Positions 8,225 through 16,206 of a stretch of DNA of 22,806 bases are shown here, one piece after another. Positions within the stretch are counted from its first letter, which is position 1; each line of letters starts with the position of its first letter. The translations under genes were made by a program, and so were the position numbers. The notes beneath the pieces were generated by a model, which had not been told where the DNA came from, made no database searches, and saw only the letters and a program-made list of their open reading frames with translations. Source of the stretch: a virus. The DNA is taken from IMG/VR virus record IMGVR_UViG_3300042890_000454, positions 1 through 22,806 of that record. One strand, given 5' to 3'.

Positions 8225-9057
8225 TATCCAAAAAAGTTTGATGCTACTTGAGGTTTTCTTTTGCCTATATACCCTATCTCCATAGAAACATTGGTAATCA
8301 TAGGTAATTCCCTTTCCTCGTCCCACACTATTTGTGAATTATCCCAATCGAAAGTTAATCCTTTTATGTAACCAATTTCATCTGTATATAGTTTACCGAT
8401 ATTAAACTTAACATAAGATCCAACATAGGGCCCATTATATACAGGAAGTGCTAGTTTTGATAATTCATTAAGTTGAGAGGTAACGTTGTTCACACTTATC
8501 CCAGAAGTAAGGGAAGGGTATGTAATATTAGCTACTCTTGTTGATAGGGTAGATGTTTTTGAAGCGTCGTTTAAATTTATAGCTGCGTCTCTTGTAGCAT
8601 ACTCGGTACCTGTTTCCCTTTGTATTGCTCCTCCTATTATCTTATCGGATAATTTGCTTACACTAGGATCTACTAAAACTCTAGACCGTTCTACTCCTGT
8701 TATTGACCTATTGGCAGAATTATTAGCTAATATATTGTCTAATTGATTTTCAAATATAGGCTGCATGGGATTTACTTCACTTTCTACCGCGACAGTAAAA
8801 GACAGAGATATAGTTCTACTAAAGCTTTTATATAATATCTTTGCATCTGCTCGTCCTATGTCTAGTCTTTCATCCCATTCCGGACTAGAAGAGTCTGATA
8901 TATTATTTATATAAGCCATTAATACTATCTCCGGCCCATTTCCTACGGAACCAGCAGATATTCTTTGAAACTTAAAGAGAAAGGGTTTCTTTCTATCTCT
9001 AAGAGAAAGGCTACCCGGAGTAGGGGTATTAAATAAAGATCTTGCGTCTAGAGGCAT
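8224..9057 (-). CDS. Tail-tube initiator / baseplate cap-like protein (gp48/54 or gpU position)
   Basis: A 277-residue structural protein directly after the tape measure. Two regions are telling: 'LFKFQRISAGSVGNGPE..' and 'WDERLDIGRADAKILYKSFSR' leading into beta-strands 'TISLSFTVAVE'. The C-terminal half has 'YVGSYVKFNIGKLYTDEIGYIKGLTFDWD' and ends 'ELPMITNVSMEIGYIGKRKP', a pattern seen in tail proteins that adapt the tube to the baseplate. In T4 the tape measure is followed by gp48 and gp54 (tube initiation), and in P2 by gpU. I cannot decide between these families by eye. The leader is CATAAAATAAAACC before the ATG, with the tape-measure stop inside it. The stop is coupled (TAATG) to the LysM gene. 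Confidence 0.65.
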   Translation of the reverse strand: MPLDARSLFNTPTPGSLSLRDRKKPFLFKFQRISAGSVGNGPEIVLMAYINNISDSSSPEWDERLDIGRADAKILYKSFSRTISLSFTVAVESEVNPMQPIFENQLDNILANNSANRSITGVERSRVLVDPSVSKLSDKIIGGAIQRETGTEYATRDAAINLNDASKTSTLSTRVANITYPSLTSGISVNNVTSQLNELSKLALPVYNGPYVGSYVKFNIGKLYTDEIGYIKGLTFDWDNSQIVWDEERELPMITNVSMEIGYIGKRKPQVASNFFG

Positions 9058-9066
9058 GGTTTTATT

Positions 9067-12000
9067 TTATGGTGAACTTTCTTTTCTGAGAGTACTTTTT
9101 ACTTGTCTTCTTCCTTCGTCATTAAAGTAAGCTACGACAGGGCTATTTTGTTTATTGACTAAGGCTTCTAATAATTTATTAGTATAATCAGTTGCTTTCA
9201 ACAATTCTTCCTCTGACTTTTCTTTTTCCTTAATACTACTCTGCATCATAGCACTAACCTCTAATTTTTTACTTACGCTATTTGTCATTACAGAATCTCT
9301 AGATACACTAGTAGTTCCATAATTAGGAATTGTGTTAAACGGACTAGAGAAGTTTGGTTTGAGGGTTGTGGGAGTGGTATCAACCATAGAAGTTTCCACA
9401 GGTATTCCTTTTGCAGTTGGTTTGTTCAGAGAAGTAGAAATACCACCACCTCCACTCATACCATTCATACCGGCGTACATAAATGGCTGAGTCTTAAATT
9501 CATTCGGTTTAAACTGAGAATCTACTACAGCGCCTCCGGCATAATAACCAGTTGCTCCTCCTACAATTCCTCCCAGCACGCTTCCGACAGCAGTACCTAC
9601 AGGACCCGCGATTGCAGTCCCTAATGTTGCGCCTAAAATCGCTCCTCCTTTTGCGCCTAATAACCCTCCCGCAAGTCCTCCTGCGGTTCCTGTAATTGCC
9701 TGAGCAGTGGACTGTCCTTGCTGTTGTCTGTTAGAAATTTCATATCCGGCAGAAGCAACAGCTAATAAACCTCCAAGTTTAAGCATGTTAGAAGGTTTTA
9801 CCTTAGATATGTACTGGCCTATTTTAGAGAAAGCTCCTGTTTTAGTCGAAAGATTTCTAGCATCTCTAATTTTTTGAATAGATTTAGCTCTATCTACTAC
9901 GTTCTTAGAAGTACGCATTCTTTTTAAAAACCCGGCACGCCCACCTTTCTTACCGCCTCCGCCTACTGAATCTAGAATTTCCTCAATTCCACCGCCTCCT
10001 CCTGCTCCTCCTACTATCTGAACATACATAGGATTAGATTTAGAGCCTAGAGTACCTGTTACTGCATCTAAGCCTCCTCTAGCTTTTCCTACAACTTCTC
10101 CAAGTTTACCTCCTGCTTTACTCTTCCCTAACATTAAAGTGCCTAAGATAGCCGATACCATCAATCCACTAGATGCTGCCATTTCCGCAGGAGAAGCTGT
10201 ATTTTCGTCTTTTCTTTTATTACTTATAGATCCGAAGCTAATAACATTAACAACTGAAGCTAGACCTCCTACCGCAAACTTAACTCCTTCTGCAATACCA
10301 TTTATAGCCCAAGCTATATGGTCAACAATAGGTATAATAGCTTCTAATATGGGAAGTAAAGATGATTTAAATGCTACGCCAACTTTTTCTACTGCCGTAT
10401 TAAATCTTTCTGCTGCTAATACTTTTTTAGCTTCTATTTTATATAACTCTACATCTTTACCTGCTACTTTATCTAAATAATCGCTATTTTTCATTGCGGC
10501 ATTTAACGCTTCTTCATTTGTTATTCCAATTTTATCTCGTAAATATAAACTTTTTTCTAATTCAGATACCTCCATTCCTACGGCATTGGCTAGAAGCTGT
10601 CTTTGAGCAAAATCCATGTCGTTTTGAAATGCATCATACCCTCCCATTTCATTCATCATCTGCTCCATAGCTCCTCCTATGTCATCTTGTAAAAGCAATT
10701 CTCTAGCTTTTCCAATATTAACATGTCTTCCTAATGCTACAGATGCTTCAACTTCTGCCGTAATACTTTGCTCAAATGACAATAAATGTTGTGTCATTTT
10801 TGCAGCTTTTTGGAAATTTAATCCTAATGCTTTTACTTGTAAGTTAGTGTCTACTAAATGTTGCTGCGCTGATTTTGAATCTTTGTTTATTCCTGAAAAG
10901 TATTTTGATGAGAACTCCACATTTTGAGCTATATCTTCCATTACAGATTGAGGCATGATGAATTTACTCTTATCTGCAAGTTCTAAGGATGCTGCCATTA
11001 AATTAGCTGATTGCTCATCTGTTGCACCTTTTGTTCTCAATGCCTCCGTAAAAGCTCCTGCTGCCTCTGTAGATACTCCTATGTTTTTTGCATTGTCCGC
11101 TATGCTAGCTAATGCTTTATCATTTACTTGTAATAATATGCCTGAATCTCCTAAAATGCCTTTTTGAACATCTCTGACATCTCTAAGACTCGCATACATG
11201 TTATCATATTGAGTTTGAGCATTCATTGCATTCTTAAAAAATTCATAAGATTGCATATTTGATGTCCCTAACTCTGCTGATATTTCTTTTATCTTATTAT
11301 TTAATCTAGTTGCTGCTTTTAATATTCCTATAAATGCCGATGTTAATCCCGCAAATATAACGGTCATAGGAGATACTTTAAACATTGCCTTCATAGAAGC
11401 CATCATTCCTTTGAACGCACTGCCTTTTACGCCATTTGAATCAACGTATGCTTCGTCGAATGCCTTGTAACCTGCGGCTAATGTTTCTAATCCTTTTTTT
11501 CTTGCATCTAATATTGCACTATTAAATCCGGGTATCCAACCAACAAATGAATCTGTTTTAGCATATAAAAACGTTAATTCCTCCTCCCCTTCTTTAAATA
11601 TTTTCAAGAGTCTTTTTCTAAATGGATCTAATACGTCTTTAGGTAATTTAGGTTGTTTTGTAGTGCCTCCTGTAGTCGTAGTTCCTCCGGGAGTTGCTGA
11701 TTGACCTAATCCTCCTGGGATAACGGTTAATCCACCGGGGGTTGGGGTAGTATTATTAAATGGTATTATCTTGCCGCCGGTACTAGTTGCCGGAGTAGTT
11801 CCTCCGGGAATAACGGTCTGACCTACGGTAAAACTAGTACCTACTGTGCCGCCTGAGCTAGTTGTCGGAGTAGTTCCTCCGGGAGTTGGTGATTGACCTA
11901 ATCCTCCTGGGATAACGGTTAATCCACCTGGGGTTGTGGGAGTATTGTTAAATGGTACTATCTTAGCTCCTGAGCTAGTTGTCGGAGCGGTTCCTCCTAT

Positions 12001-13362
12001 AGGTGCTACTTTAGGGCCTTTACTTGTTGAAGCAGGTGATTTCTTACTTGCTGTTATATTCGACTGTTTTAAGACCTTTATTAATAAATCCTCTAATTGC
12101 TTTATAGATGTTTTGCTTATCTCTACTAATCTTACGTCGATAATAGGCCCTCCTCCCGGTGCTTTTTTAGTGCCGCCACCTGTACCACCACCTCCTGTAC
12201 CACCACCTTTACCACCACCTGTACCACCACCTCCTGTACCACCACCTTTACCACCACCTTTACCACCACCTTTACCACCACCTCCTAAAGATACTATTTT
12301 AGCGCCTCCTGTATCACCACCTCCTAATGCAGTTGTGGCTACTTCCGGAGTTATACTAGCTACTTCTGAGGGGGATGGTGCGGCTACTTCCGGAGTTATA
12401 TTAGCTACTCCTGCGGGGGATGATGCAATTACTTTTGGTTTTTTAGGTTTTGTTTCTTTTTTAGGTTTAACGTTCGATGGAGATGATGCTATATGTTTTT
12501 CAAGGAATCCTTCTTGTAGTATTTGATCGGCGTTTAATCCTGTTTTTTTGTATATTAATTTTTCAAGATCTGTCTCTTCGTATAACTCTCCTTTTTCTGT
12601 TATAGCTTTCTTACCTATATTTACCCCTCCTATATATCTTATAATATTTGCAATGTCACCCTTCCCTAAATCTTTCAAAGAAGTATCATCGGATCCTAAT
12701 GCTTTTTGTATAGATTCTTTATTTAGGTCTCTTTCTTCATTTTTAGCGGCTGTTTTTGAAATTTCAGTGCCTGTTATTTTAGAAATAATCGGAGAGGAAG
12801 GGGCGTGAGGCGCATTTGCTTTTTTATTACGTATCCTGACATTTGCATTATGTACACTTAATCCTTCTGCTTCTATTTTGCTTTTTATCCTGTCCTGAAG
12901 CGATATCATTGCAGGACTAAAAGAAAGACCTTTTTCTTTTAGTATGTCTTGTTCACCTAAATAATATTGATTATTTTTTTGTCTAGAATGTAAATACGCC
13001 GAATTTTCTCCTATAATAAATAAAGCGCCATCTATATATCTTAAACTCGTTGTAATAGAATCTATATAACCGGTAGAATCTGTAGCTGTTTTTGACCGCT
13101 CTATGTATTTATCTATCCTTTTTATTTCATTTTTAGTAGCTGCTATGTAACTTTTAGCAGTTTCGTATTTTTTATAATCCTCTTGCCATAAAACATCAGT
13201 AGCTTTTGCTGCTTTTTTAGTTAGTTCGCTATTTTTAGCTTCTTTTTGATAATTAGCATGTATTTTAGCTAATTTTTCGTGTCCTTTATCTAAGTTAGTC
13301 TCTAATTTCTCTAAGTCATCAAGAATACCTGCCATGTAATTTTTAATCTCCGTCAGCTTCAT
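9067..13362 (-). CDS. Tail tape-measure protein (gp29-like role) with Gly-Lys and Pro-Thr-Gly repeat linkers
   Basis: At 1431 residues this is by far the longest gene and lies between the tail chaperones and the tube-initiator-like gene, the classic tape-measure position. Layout: residues 1-300 are charged and helical; 313-343 hold a 15-residue duplication (xVAxITPEVA); 358-398 are almost pure Gly with Lys and Thr; about 440-565 hold a 64-residue Pro/Thr/Gly repeat (PFNNT..PGGLTVIPGGLGQS); from about 570 on it is helical again. Hydrophobic stretches ('TVIFAGLTSAFIGIL', 'LLPILEAIIPIVDHIAWAI', a Gly-zipper at about 1230-1276 'GGLLGAKGGAILGATLG') are typical of tape measures and may engage the host membrane during DNA entry. 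Low-complexity linkers are unusual in this class. The length suggests a tail longer than T4's (gp29 about 590 residues). Confidence 0.9.
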   Translation of the reverse strand: MKLTEIKNYMAGILDDLEKLETNLDKGHEKLAKIHANYQKEAKNSELTKKAAKATDVLWQEDYKKYETAKSYIAATKNEIKRIDKYIERSKTATDSTGYIDSITTSLRYIDGALFIIGENSAYLHSRQKNNQYYLGEQDILKEKGLSFSPAMISLQDRIKSKIEAEGLSVHNANVRIRNKKANAPHAPSSPIISKITGTEISKTAAKNEERDLNKESIQKALGSDDTSLKDLGKGDIANIIRYIGGVNIGKKAITEKGELYEETDLEKLIYKKTGLNADQILQEGFLEKHIASSPSNVKPKKETKPKKPKVIASSPAGVANITPEVAAPSPSEVASITPEVATTALGGGDTGGAKIVSLGGGGKGGGKGGGKGGGTGGGGTGGGKGGGTGGGGTGGGTKKAPGGGPIIDVRLVEISKTSIKQLEDLLIKVLKQSNITASKKSPASTSKGPKVAPIGGTAPTTSSGAKIVPFNNTPTTPGGLTVIPGGLGQSPTPGGTTPTTSSGGTVGTSFTVGQTVIPGGTTPATSTGGKIIPFNNTTPTPGGLTVIPGGLGQSATPGGTTTTGGTTKQPKLPKDVLDPFRKRLLKIFKEGEEELTFLYAKTDSFVGWIPGFNSAILDARKKGLETLAAGYKAFDEAYVDSNGVKGSAFKGMMASMKAMFKVSPMTVIFAGLTSAFIGILKAATRLNNKIKEISAELGTSNMQSYEFFKNAMNAQTQYDNMYASLRDVRDVQKGILGDSGILLQVNDKALASIADNAKNIGVSTEAAGAFTEALRTKGATDEQSANLMAASLELADKSKFIMPQSVMEDIAQNVEFSSKYFSGINKDSKSAQQHLVDTNLQVKALGLNFQKAAKMTQHLLSFEQSITAEVEASVALGRHVNIGKARELLLQDDIGGAMEQMMNEMGGYDAFQNDMDFAQRQLLANAVGMEVSELEKSLYLRDKIGITNEEALNAAMKNSDYLDKVAGKDVELYKIEAKKVLAAERFNTAVEKVGVAFKSSLLPILEAIIPIVDHIAWAINGIAEGVKFAVGGLASVVNVISFGSISNKRKDENTASPAEMAASSGLMVSAILGTLMLGKSKAGGKLGEVVGKARGGLDAVTGTLGSKSNPMYVQIVGGAGGGGGIEEILDSVGGGGKKGGRAGFLKRMRTSKNVVDRAKSIQKIRDARNLSTKTGAFSKIGQYISKVKPSNMLKLGGLLAVASAGYEISNRQQQGQSTAQAITGTAGGLAGGLLGAKGGAILGATLGTAIAGPVGTAVGSVLGGIVGGATGYYAGGAVVDSQFKPNEFKTQPFMYAGMNGMSGGGGISTSLNKPTAKGIPVETSMVDTTPTTLKPNFSSPFNTIPNYGTTSVSRDSVMTNSVSKKLEVSAMMQSSIKEKEKSEEELLKATDYTNKLLEALVNKQNSPVVAYFNDEGRRQVKSTLRKESSP
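11681..11998 (-). repeat. 192-bp-period tandem repeat in tape-measure gene
   Basis: A unit starting GTTCCTCCGGGAGTTG on the plus strand at 11681 recurs at 11873. The first copy is a full 192 bases and the second about 126. The period equals 64 codons, so the frame is preserved and the encoded Pro/Thr/Gly segment containing 'PGGLTVIPGGLGQS' is duplicated. Within each unit the shorter motif GTTCCTCCGGGA also recurs. Copies differ at a few positions, so the duplication is not brand new. Confidence 0.85.
12169..12288 (-). repeat. Gly-rich 12/39-bp repeats coding GGGK/GGGT/GGGGT
   Basis: A 39-base unit beginning TGTACCACCACCTCCTGTAC (plus strand) occurs at 12181-12219 and again at 12220-12258. 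It is followed by 12-base units of TTTACCACCACC type. On the coding strand this yields Gly3-Lys and Gly3-4-Thr blocks, including four Gly-Lys-Gly sites (about residues 358-398 of the tape-measure protein). The array is a likely site of slippage and length variation. Confidence 0.9.
12337..12426 (-). repeat. 45-bp tandem duplication in tape-measure gene
   Basis: Two adjacent copies of a 45-base unit start with GGCTACTTCCGGAGTTATA on the plus strand at 12337 and 12382. The period is 15 codons, encoding two diverged copies of 'SPxxVAxITPEVAxx'. It is an in-frame expansion in the linker before the Gly-rich array. Confidence 0.8.
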
Positions 13363-13387
13363 TTCTACTCAATTTAAATGATATATA

Positions 13388-13645
13388 CTATCTATACTTT
13401 TTAAAATGTTTATTATTAGAATCAGAATCATGTTTTAAAGATTGTAGACGTTGTAATCTTTGGGCTCTTAGATTTTTTAATTTTTCATCTTCCTTCGCAG
13501 CATTATACATTCTACCCACCATTTTTAATTGAGTAGGAATGGCTAATAATGAAAAAAGGGAGGAGAGAATCCCCTCCCTAACTTCTTTCATTCTATCTTC
13601 TTGATTTTTTGGATGCTTTTTTATTTGCTTCATTTCTCTCTTCAT
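13388..13645 (-). CDS. Small ORF before tape measure, possible tail-chaperone second part
   Basis: An 85-residue basic protein with Lys/Arg-rich ends and a central hydrophobic patch 'ILSSLFSLLAIPTQLKMVG', otherwise helical ('NAAKEDEKLKNLRAQRLQ'). It starts inside the preceding 69-residue ORF (53-base overlap, frame shifted +1/-2) and ends 25 bases before the tape-measure start. This is where phages place the longer, frameshifted tail assembly chaperone (gpG-T, E-E' type). No family is recognised. It could be made from its own ATG at 13645, or as an extension of the upstream ORF by frameshifting. No Shine-Dalgarno is visible. It is real coding by packing and position, but the mode of expression is open. 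Confidence 0.6.
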   Translation of the reverse strand: MKREMKQIKKHPKNQEDRMKEVREGILSSLFSLLAIPTQLKMVGRMYNAAKEDEKLKNLRAQRLQRLQSLKHDSDSNNKHFKKYR

Positions 13646-13802
13646 AAGCTTCTAATAATCTATTGTAAAAGAATTTTCTAATAAATATAGGCATGTCCAT
13701 CAAATCATTATATGTAAATCCTTTTCCATAATGAATTAGTTGAAAAACTTCTTCATATATGTACTGTCTATCTCTCGAGGTCAGGCCAAAAAAATCTTTC
13801 AT
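13593..13802 (-). CDS. Small tail assembly chaperone, gp51-like
   Basis: A 69-residue protein. The segment 'EEVFQLIHYGKGFTYNDLMDMPIFIRKFFYNRLLEAY' (given in parts: 'GKGFTYNDLMDMP', 'FIRKFFYNRLLEAYEE') resembles the gp51-type/small-chaperone motif in which '..MPxxxRxFY' follows a 'GF(S/T)xxDL' turn. In T4, gp26 and gp51 act together in building the baseplate hub. Here the ORF follows the gp26-like gene with a 35-base overlap (13768-13802) and precedes the tape measure. The C-terminus is Lys/Arg/Ser-rich. The start ATG at 13802 lies within the gp26-like gene, with no Shine-Dalgarno before it, so coupling or frameshifting from the upstream gene is likely. Confidence 0.65.
   Translation of the reverse strand: MKDFFGLTSRDRQYIYEEVFQLIHYGKGFTYNDLMDMPIFIRKFFYNRLLEAYEERNEANKKASKKSRR
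13605..13622 (-). other. Candidate frameshift region in the small chaperone overlap
   Basis: Two A6 runs on the coding strand (plus-strand T6 at 13605-13610 and 13617-13622) lie in the 53-base overlap between the 69- and 85-residue ORFs. The reading there is AAT AAA AAA GCA TCC AAA AAA TCA in the upstream frame. Moving +1 (or -2) enters the 85-residue frame, whereas -1 meets a stop (TGA) after nine codons. Tail chaperones of other phages are often joined by programmed frameshifts. AT-rich DNA has many A runs, so this is only a candidate. Confidence 0.3.
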
Positions 13803-14613
13803 CGAAAACCACTGGAGTGCGAAATGGCTCCCCGGTGTACCGGTCTATCACTTCTACGTTAAAATCTACATCCGGTTGAATTTTACTCAAGAAAGATCTA
13901 ATAGCTCTACTATCCGCTGCTAGTAAGTCTGTGTCAATGTAGTTTCTAATGTACACTAAGTCAACATTATTATCAAGAGCGACAATCATGTGCTTCAATC
14001 TCAATGTTAGTAAGCCCGGATCTTTTCCTACTTTCTCGTAAGATTTAACAATAGCGTCAATTTCCTTATCTTCTTTTCCTGTTAATAACTTAACATGAAC
14101 TTCTTTTTTAGATTTAGGTAAGGTTAATTTAAATAAATTGCTATTTCTAGTTACTAATACAGATTCGTCAATCGGTTTAGGCTTTAATTCACTTAAATTG
14201 ATTGTTGTGTCCTGTGTATTACCTGATGGTGTGGTAACTTGGATTACGTACTCATCTCCATAAGCTGCAATCCTAGAGGCAATCATAATGGCATTCTTGT
14301 CCCCAACTAGTAAATCATCCCAATCAATCTCTGATACTAGCAAGTTACGGAACATTCTTTCAATAGCCGTTCCTTGCATAATATAATTTTGATTGGTTAA
14401 GATATCTTCGTCTTTAGCTGTCATGTATCTTAATTCTACTTGACCCGAAGATAGGGGGTTTTCTTTAGGGTAAAAAAGACCTCTGGATGGTAAATCTACT
14501 ATTAATGTAGTCTGATTTAGTCCTTGAGGGACAGTTGGAATAACCGGAATAGGAATTTCCATACCGTCTTCACTAGGACTTTGATTAAATGTAACTTCTC
14601 TGTCTGGTTTCAT
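13768..14613 (-). CDS. Baseplate hub/assembly protein, gp26-like (T4_baseplate family)
   Basis: A 281-residue protein. The hallmark is 'VDLPSRGLFYP' at residues 39-49 followed by 'VELRYMTAKDEDIL', the 'LPSxGxxY...(M/T)T..(D/E)E..L' pattern of the T4 gp26-type baseplate protein family. The middle has 'LKPKPIDESV' and 'FKLTLPKSKKEVHVKLLTGKEDKEID', and the end reads 'FDERFFWPDLER'. It is somewhat longer than T4 gp26 (about 208 residues), with an N-terminal Pro-rich lead. Members are thought to help assemble hub and tape measure. The gene lies between the tube genes and the small chaperone ORFs and overlaps the next ORF by 35 bases. Upstream is an A/T-rich leader GCATAAAATTAAATAAACATAAATATT. Confidence 0.8.
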   Translation of the reverse strand: MKPDREVTFNQSPSEDGMEIPIPVIPTVPQGLNQTTLIVDLPSRGLFYPKENPLSSGQVELRYMTAKDEDILTNQNYIMQGTAIERMFRNLLVSEIDWDDLLVGDKNAIMIASRIAAYGDEYVIQVTTPSGNTQDTTINLSELKPKPIDESVLVTRNSNLFKLTLPKSKKEVHVKLLTGKEDKEIDAIVKSYEKVGKDPGLLTLRLKHMIVALDNNVDLVYIRNYIDTDLLAADSRAIRSFLSKIQPDVDFNVEVIDRYTGEPFRTPVVFDERFFWPDLER

Positions 14614-14662
14614 AATATTTATGTTTATTTAATTTTATGCTAATATTCTTATTTTAAAAGTT

Positions 14663-15439
14663 TTAGTTGAACATACGCATGGCGTTTGACATGTTTCCTA
14701 ATTGACTAAGGGATTTAACAGAGTTAGGAAGCGGATTTGTTGCTAGCTCTTTGAAAGTTTCTCCTGTATTATAAGGAAGAATCTTTCGTTCGTTAGCGTC
14801 CTTTATTAACGCATAATCATACATAATTGTTACAGATACGGTAGATAAAGAATCGTCTGACATGTCTAAATCTCCCCATTTGACCGCGGAAACATACGCA
14901 CCATGTATCTCCCATCTTTCTGACTGGACATTTGTTCTAGGCATTAATGTTTCTAATACTAATGTTTTCTTATATGTTTCTAATGCATATTCTCTTCCTT
15001 CTATGTAATTTGAGTGTGTATTTAATATCCATTCATATATTAAAACAGATGAATCATTCTTCACTTCCTCTGAACTAGATAGAGGGTCTACAAATGGATT
15101 ATTAGCCGCTCTAGGGGAAAATCTATGCGCCGCTACTGGATCGTATAGTACAATCTCTATCGGATCCCATGTCATCTTACCTTTAAAGTTCGTCTTTGTA
15201 TTTATATACTGTAATTCTATATTATCGTAGGTAAATCCTGGCTTAGTTGCTGATTTTACTAAATATGTTGGGATATATATTCCTGCTACATCTAAATAGA
15301 GGACAAACCTATTTTTTAATTTAGGCTCAAAGTAAGCAAAAGGTCTATACTGAGTATATTCCGAAGCTCCGGTCATAACCATCTCCTTATTAGATAGTAC
15401 TTCCTTTTTCTGTCTAAATATCGGCGTAGATTTAGCCAT
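14663..15439 (-). CDS. Tail tube protein paralogue 3 (gp19-like, divergent, longer)
   Basis: A 258-residue gp19-like protein, the most diverged of three. Shared signatures with the other two are 'FAYFEPKLKNRFVLYLD', 'IPTYLVKSATKPGFTYDNIE', 'YINTKTNFKGKMTWDPIEIVLYDP', 'YKKTLVLETLMPR' and 'VKWGDLDMSDDSLSTVSVTIMYDYA'. It carries an insert after the YDP motif (about residues 105-125) and a C-terminal extension of about 35 residues ending 'QLGNMSNAMRMFN'. Such a variant could be a tube-end or initiator protein, or could replace tube rings near the baseplate; this is inference. The start is supported by an A/T-rich leader TTATTATAAAAAGAA. The gp26-like gene follows after 49 bases. Confidence 0.85.
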   Translation of the reverse strand: MAKSTPIFRQKKEVLSNKEMVMTGASEYTQYRPFAYFEPKLKNRFVLYLDVAGIYIPTYLVKSATKPGFTYDNIELQYINTKTNFKGKMTWDPIEIVLYDPVAAHRFSPRAANNPFVDPLSSSEEVKNDSSVLIYEWILNTHSNYIEGREYALETYKKTLVLETLMPRTNVQSERWEIHGAYVSAVKWGDLDMSDDSLSTVSVTIMYDYALIKDANERKILPYNTGETFKELATNPLPNSVKSLSQLGNMSNAMRMFN

Positions 15440-15493
15440 TTCTTTTTATAATAAATATACTAAAAACTTAAAATTAATACAAAACAAGTAAAA

Positions 15494-16192
15494 CTAGTTC
15501 CTTCCGCCGCCGCCAATCAAATTACCTAATGCACTTATTCCGGCATTAGCGGCTGCTTGAGCGGCTCCCTTTCCAATATTTATGGCTGCGTCCCCTAATT
15601 GTTTTCCTAAATTAGCGCCTCCGCCATCTAATCCAGGCCCTTCTACATCAGGAAGTTTCACCTTACTTCCTCTAACCATGGCGTAATCATATACTATTGT
15701 TCCTTCCATCAATACTAAATCATCACTAGACATGTCAAATTCTCCCCATTTAATAGAATCAAAAAATGCTCCTACTAATACGAAAGAGTCCATGACATCT
15801 CCATGAGGCGATAATGATCTTAAATATAATGTTCTTTTATATTCATGTATAAAACCATCTTCTCCCGGAGTTAAAAGATTAAAGGATGTTCCCGTTGTGC
15901 CGGAGTTATGATGATAGTTATTAATGTAATCATGTAACATTTTGGCGCCATTATCTTCAATTGGATCATAAAAACGTATTGTTATGGGCTGCCATCTTGA
16001 TTTTCCTTTAACGTGAAATTCTGTATTTATGTAATCTACTGTGATATGATTATTCTCTAAAGTAGGTCTTTCTGCTGATTTTATGGCATACGTAGGAAAA
16101 AAAGGACCGAAAGGGTCTGCTTGCATATACAGCTCAAAGCGCATTTGCTGCTTTGGGTTAAAATACTTAAAAGGTTTGTGTGTAAATGCCAT
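15494..16192 (-). CDS. Tail tube protein paralogue 2 (gp19-like)
   Basis: The frame is open to 16219, but I choose the ATG at 16192 ('MAFTHKPFKYFNPKQQMRF', 232 residues). It aligns exactly with the start of paralogue 1, and the upstream Met falls inside a 12-bp hairpin. Core signatures: 'FPTYAIKSAERPTLENN', 'VDYINTEFHVKGKSRWQP', 'RFYDPIEDNGAKMLHD', 'IHEYKRTLYLRSLSPHGD' and 'IKWGEFDMSSDDLVLMEGTIVYDYAMV'. The C-terminus adds a Gly/Ala-rich tail ('AAQAAANAGISALGNLIGGGG') missing from paralogue 1. Both are T4 gp19-like tube-ring subunits. The tail may be flexible or hydrophobic and pack in the tube lumen or at an end. It is separated from paralogue 3 by 54 bases. Confidence 0.9.
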   Translation of the reverse strand: MAFTHKPFKYFNPKQQMRFELYMQADPFGPFFPTYAIKSAERPTLENNHITVDYINTEFHVKGKSRWQPITIRFYDPIEDNGAKMLHDYINNYHHNSGTTGTSFNLLTPGEDGFIHEYKRTLYLRSLSPHGDVMDSFVLVGAFFDSIKWGEFDMSSDDLVLMEGTIVYDYAMVRGSKVKLPDVEGPGLDGGGANLGKQLGDAAINIGKGAAQAAANAGISALGNLIGGGGRN

Positions 16193-16206
16193 GTGTATTT
16201 TATAAG

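Noticed and set aside
8225-8326. Upstream start at 8326 for the LysM gene
   Set aside because: It would overlap the preceding gene by about 100 bases, and the extra residues do not look like protein; the TAATG at 8224 is a better start.
12169-12288. Short regular repeats as a CRISPR array
   Set aside because: Units are 12-39 bases, contiguous with no unique spacers, and encode in-frame Gly-Lys/Thr repeats.
11936-12526. Plus-strand 196-codon open frame rich in Pro-Pro-Pro-Val
   Set aside because: It is the antisense of the Gly-rich repeat in the tape-measure gene. The repeat alone keeps the frame open; all other genes are on the minus strand and the gene on that strand is well supported.
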